Assembly: GCA_018673255.1 (NCBI GenBank)
Contig: JABHDC010000211.1
Coordinates: forward strand, 1-48,882
From: Gemmatimonadota bacterium
GTDB taxonomy: Bacteria > Latescibacterota > UBA2968 > UBA8231
DNA: 48,882 nt
Reading direction: 5' to 3'
Numbering within the stretch: position 1 is the stretch's first letter; every line of letters begins with the position of its first letter. Shown here one piece after another: positions 33,992 through 42,176 of this stretch. The translations under genes and the position numbers were made by a program. The notes under the pieces were generated by a model, which was not told where the DNA came from, did no database searches, and worked only from the letters and a program-made list of their open reading frames with translations.

Positions 33992-36900
33992 GTGAAACTC
34001 GTCAACTCTGCCATCCATCGCCCGGTCAGTGCCATCGTCGGTGTGCTGCTGATTGCGCTGTTCGGTTTCATCGCGCTGTTCCGGATTCCCATCCAGCTCA
34101 CGCCGGATGTGGATCGCCCCATTGTGACGGTGACCACATTCTGGGCCGGCGCCAGCCCGGAAGAGGTCGAGCAGGAGATCATTCAGCGCCAGGAAGAACG
34201 CCTCAAGAGTGTTGAGGGGCTCGACAAGATGACGAGCGAGTCAGCAGACAGTCGTGGCGTCATCAATCTCGAGTTCAGCGTCGGCCAGGATCCGGATGCC
34301 CTCCTGCTCAAGGTCGCCAACAAGCTTGATCAAGTCAGAGGATATCCGGCCGAGGCCGACAAGCCCGTTCTCTCCTCTGGATCGGGTGCCAACACGAGCG
34401 CCATCACCTGGTTGATTCTGAATCCGCAGTCAGATCAACGCGACGACATCGACATCGAAACCTACCGCGACTATGCCGAGAATGTGATCAAGGCCTCGGT
34501 GGAGCGTGTCGAGGGTGTCGCCCAGAGCAATGTGTATGGGGGCTTCGTTCGCGAGTTGCAGGTCATCGTCGATCCCCAGGCCATGGCCGCCCATGGTGTC
34601 AGTGTCAGCCAGATGATGGGGGCCATCCAGGCGGGAAATGCAAACATCTCCGCCGGTGCCTTCGATGAGGGCAAACGCCGTTACATCGTACGCACCGTCG
34701 GCCAGTATGTGGCACCGGAGGATATCGAGCAGGTTGTCGTGCGGTCTGATGCCAATGGTTCACACCTGCGCGTCGGTGATCTGGCCCGTGCCAAGCTGGG
34801 CTTCAAGAAGGCGGGCGCCACCGTCCGCTACCGCGGCAATACGGCGATCGCCATCAATGCGACACGTGAGACAGGCGCCAATGTGCTGACCGTGATGGAG
34901 GGGATCCGGGCCGCCGTCGCCGAGCTCAACGAGGGCCCTCTGGCGCGTGAGGGATTGCATCTGGAACAGGTGTATGACGAAACGGACTACATCTATTCTG
35001 CGATCAATCTGGTTCGTAACAACATCTTCGTGGGCGGCGCACTGGCGACTGCCGTGTTGCTGCTGTTCCTGAGAAGTGTGTCCAGTGTCCTCATCATCGT
35101 CACCTCCATTCCCATCTCCATCGTCGGCACCTTCCTCGTCATGTCGGTCGTGGGCCGCAACATCAATGTCATCAGTCTGGCAGGCATGGCCTTCGCCGTG
35201 GGCATGGTCGTCGACAATTCCATCGTCGCCCTGGAGAACATCTTCCGCCATCGGCAGATGGGTAAGGATCGGGCCCGGGCGGCCTACGATGGGGCCGTCG
35301 AAGTCTGGGGAGCCCTACTGGCCAGTACGCTGACGACGATCGCCATCTTTCTGCCCATCGTCTTCATCCAGGACGAAGCAGGCCAGCTCTTCCGGGATAT
35401 TGCGATCGCCGTTTCCAGTTCGGTCGCCCTGAGTCTGGTCGTCGCCATCACCGTCATCCCCATGATGTCATCACGCATGCTGGGACGGATTCGCGAAGAA
35501 ACTGACGTGCACCCCGGCGACCGCCAAAGCAGCAACTTTCTGGATGCAATCGGCGGATCCCTTCGCACCTTCATCAGCGACAGTGTGTATCGAATTTCAG
35601 GCAGCACAGCCAGCCGCGTCGGCGTCGTGACCATTCTGGTCGGTGTGTCACTGGCCGCTGCATGGGGATTGTTGCCTAAGGCAGAATATCTGCCGACGGG
35701 CAACCGTAACCTCATCTTCGGAATCCTCCTGCCACCACCCGGCTACAATCTCGACGAGCTCATCGAGGTGGGACAGCAGATCGAGGACGCCCTGCGCCCC
35801 CGTTGGGATGCCCGCCCCGGCACGCCGGAGGCAGCCGCCCTCGACGATCTGCTCGTGCCGCACATGTTCTACGTCGCCTTCGGCCGATCGGCCTTCATGG
35901 GGGCCCGCACCGATGATCCGGATCGTGTGAAGGAACTGATTCCCCTGATCCAGGGCCCAGTCTTCTCGGTCCCGGGCATGATTGCCATCGTGCGGCAATC
36001 CGGACTCTTCAGCGGATTCGGCGGTGGGCGCGCGATCGACATCGAAATCACTGGCCCTGATCTGGAACGCCTCATTGGTCTGGCCGGGCAGATCTTCGGC
36101 CAGGTGACGCAGGTGGTTCCAGGGGCCCAGGCGCGCCCCATTCCGAGTCTGGATCTGGGGAATCCGGAAGTGCGGGTCATCCCGGACCGCGTACGCGCCG
36201 CCGAAGTGGGCCTGACGGCTCGCGAGATCGGCATCGCCGTCAATGCACTCATGGATGGCGCCATCGTGGACGGATACCAGTATCAGGGCGAGGAGATCGA
36301 TCTGACACTGCGAGGTGATGATGACTGGTTCCGTACGCAGGACATCGGCCAGTTGCCCCTGTTCACGCCGGGAGGCCGGCTCGTGCCACTCAATTCGGTT
36401 GCCGATGTGGTGGTCACTTCAGGTCCGGAGCAGATCAACCACATCGAGCGGGACAGGGCGATCACCATCCGCGTCGTCCCACCCGAGACACTCGCCCTGG
36501 AGACGGCCCTGGAGGATATCCAGACGCAGATCGTCGATCCCCTGCGCTCCTCGGGCCAGTTGCAGCCACCCTACGATCTGGTGTTGTCCGGCACAGCAGA
36601 TGATCTGCGCAAGACCCGCGAAGCACTGCAGTGGAACTTCCTGCTCGCCCTCGTCATCACCTACCTGCTGATGGCGTCGCTGTTTGAGAGCTTCCTCTAC
36701 CCTGTCGTCATTCTGCTGAGTGTGCCACCTGCTACGGCAGGCGGGATTCTCGGATTGGCGGCGGTCAATGCGCTGATCTCTCTGCAGCCACTGGACATGT
36801 TGACGATGCTGGGCTTCGTCATCCTCATCGGCGTGGTGGTAAATTCTGCCATCCTCATCGTCCACCAGACGCTCAACATCCTGAGGGAAGAGCCAGAATT

Positions 36901-37159
36901 GGATCGGCGGGAAGCGATCCGTCGATCCGTTGCCAGCCGGGTGCGCCCAATCTTCATGTCCACCATCACCAGTGCCTTAGGCATGTTGCCCCTGGTGCTG
37001 TTTCCCGGTGCCGGGTCCGAACTGTATCGCGGACTGGGATCCGTCGTGATCGGCGGCCTGGTGGTCTCGACTGTCTTCACCTTGTTCCTGGTGCCGACAT
37101 TCCTCAGCCTGGCCATGGATGGACAAGCCTGGCTCCAGCAGAGACGCCGCGCGACCTGA
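33992..37159 (+). CDS. RND-family inner-membrane efflux pump (AcrB/HAE-type)
   Basis: The 1055-aa protein begins with GTG at 33992 and has the length and layout of an AcrB-type permease: an N-terminal membrane helix (VSAIVGVLLIALFGFIALF), a large periplasmic loop, a block of six helices, a second periplasmic loop and a final block of helices ending near residue 1050. The proton-relay helix reads GMVVDNSIVALENI at 404-417, keeping the first aspartate (Asp408) and with Asn409 at the second position, as in many HAE-type pumps other than AcrB itself. It is coupled to the membrane-fusion gene 12 nt upstream. The substrate cannot be told from sequence. A strong intrinsic terminator follows 23 nt after the stop. 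Confidence 0.95.
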   Translation: MKLVNSAIHRPVSAIVGVLLIALFGFIALFRIPIQLTPDVDRPIVTVTTFWAGASPEEVEQEIIQRQEERLKSVEGLDKMTSESADSRGVINLEFSVGQDPDALLLKVANKLDQVRGYPAEADKPVLSSGSGANTSAITWLILNPQSDQRDDIDIETYRDYAENVIKASVERVEGVAQSNVYGGFVRELQVIVDPQAMAAHGVSVSQMMGAIQAGNANISAGAFDEGKRRYIVRTVGQYVAPEDIEQVVVRSDANGSHLRVGDLARAKLGFKKAGATVRYRGNTAIAINATRETGANVLTVMEGIRAAVAELNEGPLAREGLHLEQVYDETDYIYSAINLVRNNIFVGGALATAVLLLFLRSVSSVLIIVTSIPISIVGTFLVMSVVGRNINVISLAGMAFAVGMVVDNSIVALENIFRHRQMGKDRARAAYDGAVEVWGALLASTLTTIAIFLPIVFIQDEAGQLFRDIAIAVSSSVALSLVVAITVIPMMSSRMLGRIREETDVHPGDRQSSNFLDAIGGSLRTFISDSVYRISGSTASRVGVVTILVGVSLAAAWGLLPKAEYLPTGNRNLIFGILLPPPGYNLDELIEVGQQIEDALRPRWDARPGTPEAAALDDLLVPHMFYVAFGRSAFMGARTDDPDRVKELIPLIQGPVFSVPGMIAIVRQSGLFSGFGGGRAIDIEITGPDLERLIGLAGQIFGQVTQVVPGAQARPIPSLDLGNPEVRVIPDRVRAAEVGLTAREIGIAVNALMDGAIVDGYQYQGEEIDLTLRGDDDWFRTQDIGQLPLFTPGGRLVPLNSVADVVVTSGPEQINHIERDRAITIRVVPPETLALETALEDIQTQIVDPLRSSGQLQPPYDLVLSGTADDLRKTREALQWNFLLALVITYLLMASLFESFLYPVVILLSVPPATAGGILGLAAVNALISLQPLDMLTMLGFVILIGVVVNSAILIVHQTLNILREEPELDRREAIRRSVASRVRPIFMSTITSALGMLPLVLFPGAGSELYRGLGSVVIGGLVVSTVFTLFLVPTFLSLAMDGQAWLQQRRRAT

Positions 37160-37182
37160 CGACCAGATCAGTCACAGATCAG

Positions 37183-37220
37183 AATGGGGCCCTCCGGTAT
37201 CATCCGAAGGGCCCCATTTT
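37183..37220 (+). terminator. intrinsic terminator after the RND operon
   Basis: Arms AATGGGGCCCT (37183-37193) and AGGGCCCCATT (37208-37218) pair perfectly over 11 bp, with three more GC pairs (CGG/CCG) inside after a one-base mismatch and a 6-nt loop, and a TTTT run at the 3' side. It lies between convergent genes. The reverse direction lacks a good T-run, so it mainly serves the plus strand. Confidence 0.88.
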
Positions 37221-37265
37221 CATGGCTTGATCGGCCGTGTGTCTGTTGTCGCTGAAGGCGCTCGA

Positions 37266-37916
37266 TCAGCGATGCCAGCGTAGGGCCAGGACCGTTGGTG
37301 TGGATGAGACCGGTGCCATCAGGGACGCTGAGAGACGTCTTGTGCGGGCATCCTGCAGAGCCTGATCGGCTCGCACTTCATCGGCAAGATGGCCGAGGGA
37401 GTACAGTTTGAGCCAGACGCCGAGTGGAATCCAGGCGGCCGCCGTATCCTCACCGGAGGCCATTGCCGTGGCACCCAGTGCCGCCGAAGCCAGCAGGATT
37501 CGCAGACCCTTGCCACCCTCGCCCATCTGGAAGTATCCCGCACCGGGGATGAGCAATTCCATTCCCAGGACCAGCGGCAATGAGGTTGCCCCCTGTCGTG
37601 GCGACATGCGCGGCTGGATGCGTCGTGGGCCCAGGACCCGAACCGATTGCACTTCATTCAGAGAGTACGTCGCCGGCCGCACATGAAGGGCGCCGATCAC
37701 TTCCGTCAGCATGACCTGGCCGTCTTCGACCGCGTCGACCTTCACCTGACGAATCTGGCCATTCCCGAAAGCGAGTTCACCCCAGCTGGCCTGAACTCGC
37801 AACGAATCGAGTTCCGCCGCCACGTCAGCAGCGACCGCCTGCGGTATCGACAGGGTCCACATTGCCAGCAGCGCCCATGTCCAGCCGCATGCCTTGAGTC
37901 TATTCAGTGTCACCAT
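37266..37916 (-). CDS. hypothetical secreted/membrane protein (PGAGY motif, DUF5683-like)
   Basis: From the ATG at 37916, with GAGG just upstream, the protein has 216 aa and an N-terminal signal peptide or anchor (ACGWTWALLAMWTLSIPQAVA). A longer frame to 38060 is rejected because it has no signal. After a soluble part containing a short beta-rich region (VKVDAVEDGQVMLTEV), there is a hydrophobic region around residues 130-190 with LLIPGAGYFQMGEGGKGLRI, LLASAALGATAMA and WIPLGVWLKLYSLGH. The PGAGxxxxG...KG pattern resembles DUF5683-type small membrane proteins, but the match is by eye and weak. It is a single gene convergent with the RND operon and divergent from cysQ. No function is proposed. 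Confidence 0.7.
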   Translation of the reverse strand: MVTLNRLKACGWTWALLAMWTLSIPQAVAADVAAELDSLRVQASWGELAFGNGQIRQVKVDAVEDGQVMLTEVIGALHVRPATYSLNEVQSVRVLGPRRIQPRMSPRQGATSLPLVLGMELLIPGAGYFQMGEGGKGLRILLASAALGATAMASGEDTAAAWIPLGVWLKLYSLGHLADEVRADQALQDARTRRLSASLMAPVSSTPTVLALRWHR

Positions 37917-38266
37917 CCACCTCGTGTCATGTCGATTCTCTCGAGTGCACCGGTTCGCCGCTGCCCCAAGGACCGGCAGGGTGGTCGATTGTACGAAGAA
38001 GGGTTGGAGAATTCCACCGGTGCCGCCGATACAAAGTAGGGGCACGCTTGGGACACACATCGTCCGAGCCTGCCCTGCCCGACAAGGAGGTCGGAGCGTA
38101 GTGCGAATGGTCGGTGATGACTCGGCTTCGGCCGAGAGCCAGTATGGACTCGTCGCGCAACCCCACAGGGATGTGGGGTTTTTCTTTGTACGCTTCGGCG
38201 TGAATTTGCCCGATGACCTCCTGGGGACGGTGGCCGACCCCGGCGACAGAGAGTATCTTGCTCTCC
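37917..38266. other. 350-nt divergent intergenic region upstream of cysQ with structured leader
   Basis: The left half (37917-38060) shows no gene with a supported start and no clear promoter. The right half is rich in structure on the plus strand: a perfect Shine-Dalgarno AAGGAGGT at 38084-38091, a 6-bp stem closed by a cUUCGg tetraloop at 38121-38136 and an intrinsic terminator at 38161-38183. A short open frame runs through these and overlaps the cysQ start. The combination fits a leader RNA with premature termination, or a separate small RNA ending at the terminator. Confidence 0.5.
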
Positions 38267-38274
38267 ATGGCTAG
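38101..38274 (+). CDS. possible small leader ORF (57 codons) overlapping the cysQ start
   Basis: A GTG at 38101 lies nine bases after a perfect AAGGAGGT, and an in-frame ATG follows at 38107. The frame stays open for 57 codons and ends with a TAG at 38272-38274, inside the first codons of cysQ, so ribosomes leaving it could restart at the cysQ ATG. The predicted peptide has no known motif, and it would run across the UUCG hairpin and the intrinsic terminator, which makes it either a transcription-attenuation leader or a chance frame behind a real Shine-Dalgarno. Evidence is the ribosome-binding site and the overlap only. Confidence 0.3.
   Translation: MRMVGDDSASAESQYGLVAQPHRDVGFFFVRFGVNLPDDLLGTVADPGDREYLALHG
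38161..38183 (+). terminator. intrinsic terminator / attenuator upstream of cysQ
   Basis: A 7-bp perfect stem, CCCCACA (38161-38167) with TGTGGGG (38172-38178), has a GGGA loop and is followed directly by five T at 38179-38183. It is located 83 nt before the cysQ ATG on the same strand, with no upstream plus-strand gene for which it would be a normal 3' end, so it is either an attenuator or the end of a small RNA. Confidence 0.8.
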
Positions 38275-39100
38275 AGACGAACTACAGGCCGCCGTCGATG
38301 CGGCAGGCGAAGCGGGCAAACTCATCCTCCAGTTCTATGGGGGCGACTACGATGTTCGCAACAAGGGTGAGGATCCATCGAAGGGGAAACTCACCGGAGA
38401 CGCGCTGCGTTCCTCGGATTACGATCCGGTCACCAGCGCTGACGAGGCTGCCGACGCGCACCTCAAGAAGGCGCTCAGTGATGCCTTCCCGCAGCACGGC
38501 TGGCTGTCGGAAGAGACGGTGGATTCTCCCGAGCGCCTCTCGGCATCTTCCGTCTGGATCGTGGATCCCATCGATGGGACCAAAGAATTCCTGGAAGGCA
38601 TCCCCGAGTTTGCCGTTTCCATCGCCCTCGTCGAGGATGGCGAACCGACCGTGGCGGCCCTGTATAATCCGGCTGCCGACGAGATGTACACGGCGATCAA
38701 GGGAGGCGGCACATTCCTCAATGGTCAGCGCGTCTTCTGCAGCGAGCTGGTGGACCTGAGCGACGCATCTCTCATCGTCAGTCGGTCGGAGAAGGCCCGT
38801 GGCGAGGTCGACGCCATCGAACCCTTCCTTGGCGAGGTCCGTCCCGTAGGATCGGTCGCCTACAAACTGGCCGTCGTCGCCGCCGGTGGTGCTGATCTGA
38901 ATGTCAGCGTACAACCCAAGAACGAGTGGGATGTGTGTGGCGGTGATCTACTGGTACGCGAGGCCGGCGGGCATATGGTCGACCTGGACGGTGAGGTCCG
39001 CCGCTACAATCAGGAGAATCCCCTGATCGAGGGTGGCCTGGCTGCAGGCAACAAGCATCTGACCACGGCCGTCCTCGACGTCGTGCGCCGTACGCGATAG
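38267..39100 (+). CDS. cysQ: 3'(2'),5'-bisphosphate nucleotidase CysQ-like (inositol monophosphatase superfamily)
   Basis: The 277-aa protein starts at ATG 38267; an earlier in-frame ATG at 38213 would lie just after the terminator and adds no family sequence. Superfamily signatures are present: SEETVD near residue 82 for the metal-binding glutamate, DPIDGTKEF near 100-108 (the TKEF form is usual in CysQ/PAP phosphatases rather than inositol monophosphatases) and WDVCGGDLLVREAGG near 220-234, which carries the third metal-binding aspartate. It removes the 3'-phosphate from PAP/PAPS, which links it to sulfate assimilation and to sulfotransferase by-products. It is cytoplasmic with no signal. 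The polX gene follows after 14 nt. Expression may depend on the upstream attenuator-like leader. Confidence 0.87.
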   Translation: MARDELQAAVDAAGEAGKLILQFYGGDYDVRNKGEDPSKGKLTGDALRSSDYDPVTSADEAADAHLKKALSDAFPQHGWLSEETVDSPERLSASSVWIVDPIDGTKEFLEGIPEFAVSIALVEDGEPTVAALYNPAADEMYTAIKGGGTFLNGQRVFCSELVDLSDASLIVSRSEKARGEVDAIEPFLGEVRPVGSVAYKLAVVAAGGADLNVSVQPKNEWDVCGGDLLVREAGGHMVDLDGEVRRYNQENPLIEGGLAAGNKHLTTAVLDVVRRTR

Positions 39101-39114
39101 CCCCATCGCCGTCG

Positions 39115-40845
39115 ATGACCGAATCTTCGACAAGCGCCCAGATCATCCACTTCCTGCAACGACACGCGTCGTTGATGGAATTATCTGGCGCCAACGCCTT
39201 CCGTGTCAGGGCTTTCGCCAATGCGGCCCGCATGCTGGAGGAACTCGAAGTCGACATCCCTCTCATGCTGGATTCCGGCTCACTGACTGAGATCGACGGC
39301 GTCGGCAAGGGCGTTGAGGAATCTGTCAGAGAGTTTGTCGAAAAGGGGTCAACCGCTGCGTACGAAAAGCTGACGGAGCAGATCCCCGAAACGCTCCTCG
39401 ACCTGCTCCGCATCCCAGGACTGGGCACGAAGAAGGTCAAAGCCATCTACGATGCCCTGAGTATCGCCAGCATTGCCGATCTGGCCGCCGCCTGTGAAGA
39501 TGGCCGACTCGATGAACTGCCCGGCTTCGGCGCCAAGACCCAGCAGAATATCCTCAAGGGCATCCAGCGCATTGAGCGCTTCTCAGGCCAGTTCCGCTAC
39601 GATGTGGCCCAGGCAGCCGCAGCGCCGCTCGTCGAGGCACTCACGGCACACCCGGCGACATTGCGCATCAGTGTCGCCGGCTCGCTGAGACGAGCCAAAG
39701 AGATCGTGAAGGACATCGATATCGTGCTCAGTTGCACGGATCCGGCCGCCGTCTCTGCCGCCTTCATCGGGCACCCCGATGTAGTGGATGTCATCGCCCA
39801 GGGCGAACGCAAGACCTCAGTCACCCTCGCCTCGGGTCTTCAGGCTGATCTGCGCCTCGTCGACGACGAACACTTTGCCACCATTCTCCATCACTTCACC
39901 GGCAGCAAGGACCACAACGTCCAGATGCGCTCACGGGCCCTGGCCCGCGGGTTCAGTCTGAATGAATACGGTCTGTTCCCCGCAGATGGCGAAGTACCTC
40001 TGGTCTGTTCGACCGAGCAGGATCTGTTCGCCGCCCTGGATCTGGCCTACATCGCACCCGAATTGCGTGAGGGTCTCGGTGAAATCGAGTCAGCCGACAC
40101 CGGTCAACTGCCCGATCTGATTCAGGTGGAAGATGTGCGTGGCCAGTTGCACGTCCACACGACCGATTCGGATGGCACCGACTCGCTGCAGCAGATGGTC
40201 GACGGTGCTCGCGAGCGCGACTGTGATTTCATCGGCATCAGCGACCACTCGCAGTCGGCCGGCTACGTGTATGGCATGAAACCGGCAGACATCCTCAAGC
40301 AGCACGAGGCGATCGACGCGGCACCCCACGATGGCATCCGCATCTTCAAGGGTATTGAGTGCGACATCCTCGAAGATGGCCGCCTCGATTACGACGACGA
40401 CATCCTGGCCACCTTCGACTACGTCATCGTCGCCATTCACGCCTCGCTGAATATGGACGAGGCGACGATGACCCGCCGGATCATCGCCGCCATGGAGCAT
40501 GATGCTACCACGATCCTCGCCCACCCGACCGGACGACTCCTTCTCGAGCGCCAGGCGGCTCACGTCGACATCGATGCGGTGCTCACGGCGGCTCTCGATC
40601 TGGGTGTGGTCATCGAGTTGAATGCCCTCCCACGTCGCCTCGATCTGGACTGGCGGTCACTACGCAAGGCTCAGGAAATGGGCGTGCTGGTTTCGATCAA
40701 CACAAATGCTCACAGCCTTTCGGATCTCGACCAAGTGGCTCTGGGTGTCGGCATCGCCCGCAAGGCCTGGCTGTCGGCCGATCAGGTAATCAACACCTGG
40801 ACCGTGGCGGCCCTCGAAGAGTTGTTCCAACGCCGGCGAGGCTAA
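39115..40845 (+). CDS. polX: DNA polymerase/3'-5' exonuclease PolX (family X with PHP domain)
   Basis: The 576-aa protein has the normal bacterial PolX size and order. Helix-hairpin-helix motifs occur at LTEIDGVGKGV, LRIPGLGTKKV and LPGFGAKT in the first 150 residues. The family X catalytic core has GSLRRAKE followed by DIDIV near 201-203 and a third aspartate in LQADLRLV near 244. The PHP domain begins at QLHVHTTDSDG near 343 and has the further metal-binding motifs GISDHSQSAG, GIECDIL, LAHPTGR and NTNAHSLSDLD, so both polymerase and exonuclease/AP-endonuclease sites look intact. Role: gap filling in base-excision repair. It begins 14 nt after cysQ and is probably co-transcribed. It ends 51 nt from a convergent gene, and no terminator was found in that gap. 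Confidence 0.96.
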   Translation: MTESSTSAQIIHFLQRHASLMELSGANAFRVRAFANAARMLEELEVDIPLMLDSGSLTEIDGVGKGVEESVREFVEKGSTAAYEKLTEQIPETLLDLLRIPGLGTKKVKAIYDALSIASIADLAAACEDGRLDELPGFGAKTQQNILKGIQRIERFSGQFRYDVAQAAAAPLVEALTAHPATLRISVAGSLRRAKEIVKDIDIVLSCTDPAAVSAAFIGHPDVVDVIAQGERKTSVTLASGLQADLRLVDDEHFATILHHFTGSKDHNVQMRSRALARGFSLNEYGLFPADGEVPLVCSTEQDLFAALDLAYIAPELREGLGEIESADTGQLPDLIQVEDVRGQLHVHTTDSDGTDSLQQMVDGARERDCDFIGISDHSQSAGYVYGMKPADILKQHEAIDAAPHDGIRIFKGIECDILEDGRLDYDDDILATFDYVIVAIHASLNMDEATMTRRIIAAMEHDATTILAHPTGRLLLERQAAHVDIDAVLTAALDLGVVIELNALPRRLDLDWRSLRKAQEMGVLVSINTNAHSLSDLDQVALGVGIARKAWLSADQVINTWTVAALEELFQRRRG

Positions 40846-40896
40846 CCGAGACGCACCTTCCGGCACTTTCCCGGTATCACCGCGACACGACTCCGC

Positions 40897-41949
40897 TCAG
40901 TCCAGGCGGACCTCTCGGGCCTCTTCCTGGCTTCGATAGATCCCATCCAGAATCTTCATCACCTGCATGGACTGCTCCGCCGGCACCGGCGAGGGTGCGC
41001 CTGCGGCGATCGCCCGCGCGAATTCCACACACTCCTGGGCATGAGGTTCGAGTCCGGCATGGTCGAGTTTGATACTGCGGTCATAGAACTGCCGCGTGTC
41101 CGGATTGCTTTCGTAGAACTCAGCCTTGGGCCAATGGGCTCCGGCACGGGTTCCGTAGAGCCACATCTGCATGTCCTCCCCTTCGGTCTGATGATGCAGG
41201 AGCCAGGACACCTCCAACACGAGGGTGGCCCCATTCTCGAATCGAACGAAAGCGGCGGCGAAATCTTCCACATCGTACTCGGCTGGAATCGGTGCCCGTC
41301 CCCAGCCTGAGAAAGCGCCCTCCTGCTTAGCCAGATCGTTGCGGGCCACACCGCTGACGGCGACCGGTTCGGGATTGCCCATGAACCAGAGGGTCAGATC
41401 CAGAATGTGGACACCGATATCGATACAGGGACCACCACCAGAATGCTCTTTGAGGATGAACCCTGGGCGAACCGGTGCCCCACCACGTCGCAGCATCCAG
41501 CTGCGGGCGTGGTAGATGTCACCGAGCACACCGGTTTCCAGTTCAGCCTTCATCGCCTGAGACTTGCCCTGGAAGCGAAAATGCTGCGCCGTCATGAGCA
41601 TCTTCCCTGACCGATCTCGCGCCTCGATCATCCGCTGCACATCGGCAGGAGTCGGGGCCAGCGGTTTCTCGCAGATCACGTGTTTGCCTGCCTCCAGGGC
41701 GGCAATCGTCAAAGGGGCGTGATACATATTCGGCGTGCAGATATCGATGATGTCGATATCCGGATCGGCGATCAGATCCTCGGCCTTCGTCTCCAGCTTA
41801 CTGATGCCGTGGAGATCCCCCCAGGCCTGCAACGCGGATTCGCTGATGTCACTGCCTGCGACCAGTTCAGCATCCTGAGAGGCCTGCCAACCGGGGATGT
41901 GTGTGCCGGCGATCCCGCCGACGCCGATGATGCCAACGCGTAGTGTCAT
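40897..41949 (-). CDS. Gfo/Idh/MocA family NAD(P)-dependent oxidoreductase
   Basis: The 350-aa protein starts with a Rossmann nucleotide-binding motif (VGIIGVGGIAGTH) and has the family lysine in CEKPLAPT near residue 94, followed by the C-terminal alpha/beta domain with GGGPCIDIGVHILDL, in which Asp and His are the usual catalytic pair. Family members oxidise or epimerise sugars, inositols and sugar acids with NAD(P). AGGAG lies 11 nt before the ATG. It is divergent from metH, with a 227-nt space that contains a palindrome. It is a single gene; the enolase-superfamily gene at the right edge is a further sign of sugar-acid metabolism but is not linked in an operon. The precise substrate cannot be read from the sequence. 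Confidence 0.93.
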   Translation of the reverse strand: MTLRVGIIGVGGIAGTHIPGWQASQDAELVAGSDISESALQAWGDLHGISKLETKAEDLIADPDIDIIDICTPNMYHAPLTIAALEAGKHVICEKPLAPTPADVQRMIEARDRSGKMLMTAQHFRFQGKSQAMKAELETGVLGDIYHARSWMLRRGGAPVRPGFILKEHSGGGPCIDIGVHILDLTLWFMGNPEPVAVSGVARNDLAKQEGAFSGWGRAPIPAEYDVEDFAAAFVRFENGATLVLEVSWLLHHQTEGEDMQMWLYGTRAGAHWPKAEFYESNPDTRQFYDRSIKLDHAGLEPHAQECVEFARAIAAGAPSPVPAEQSMQVMKILDGIYRSQEEAREVRLD

Positions 41950-42070
41950 GGTGGTCTCAAACTCCTGACAAGAGGTGGGCCCGCGAGCCCGATGGGGTTG
42001 TCCGGGCCAAAGGATGCTGCCTGGTCGTCCTGGGCGCCAGTCGAGGCAATTCCTCTTTCTATCATCTCAT

Positions 42071-42090
42071 ATATCAAGAAATCTTGATAT
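42071..42090. promoter_or_regulatory. perfect 20-bp palindromic operator between Gfo/Idh gene and metH
   Basis: ATATCAAGA at 42071-42079 and TCTTGATAT at 42082-42090 are exact reverse complements around AA. The site lies in an A/T-rich patch in otherwise GC-rich DNA, and its last base is the first base of a consensus -35 box for metH, so a bound dimer would occlude RNA polymerase. ArsR-family repressors such as the S-adenosylhomocysteine sensor SahR are known to control metH in other bacteria; whether this site belongs to such a protein is inference. It may also control the divergent oxidoreductase gene. Confidence 0.8.
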
Positions 42091-42118
42091 TGACATTTAT
42101 CAACATGCCTGTTACGTT
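42090..42118 (+). promoter_or_regulatory. predicted sigma70-type promoter of metH
   Basis: A perfect TTGACA -35 box at 42090-42095 is followed after 17 bases by TACGTT at 42113-42118, a weak -10 match (three of six) helped by an extended -10 TG at 42110-42111. Transcription would start near 42125, leaving a leader of about 50 nt before the metH ATG. No cobalamin or SAM riboswitch fits in this leader. Confidence 0.62.
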
Positions 42119-42176
42119 TCGGCATTGTAGATGACCTGTCGACCAGCCCTAAACCGCCTTCTCACAACGAGTTCCG

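Noticed and set aside
38114..38203. Alternative short frame (ATG 38117) in the cysQ leader
   Set aside because: It lies too far from the AAGGAGGT and ends before cysQ; less supported than the frame from 38101.
42125..42176. Cobalamin or SAM riboswitch ahead of metH
   Set aside because: The leader is only about 50 nt long and has none of the conserved riboswitch elements.
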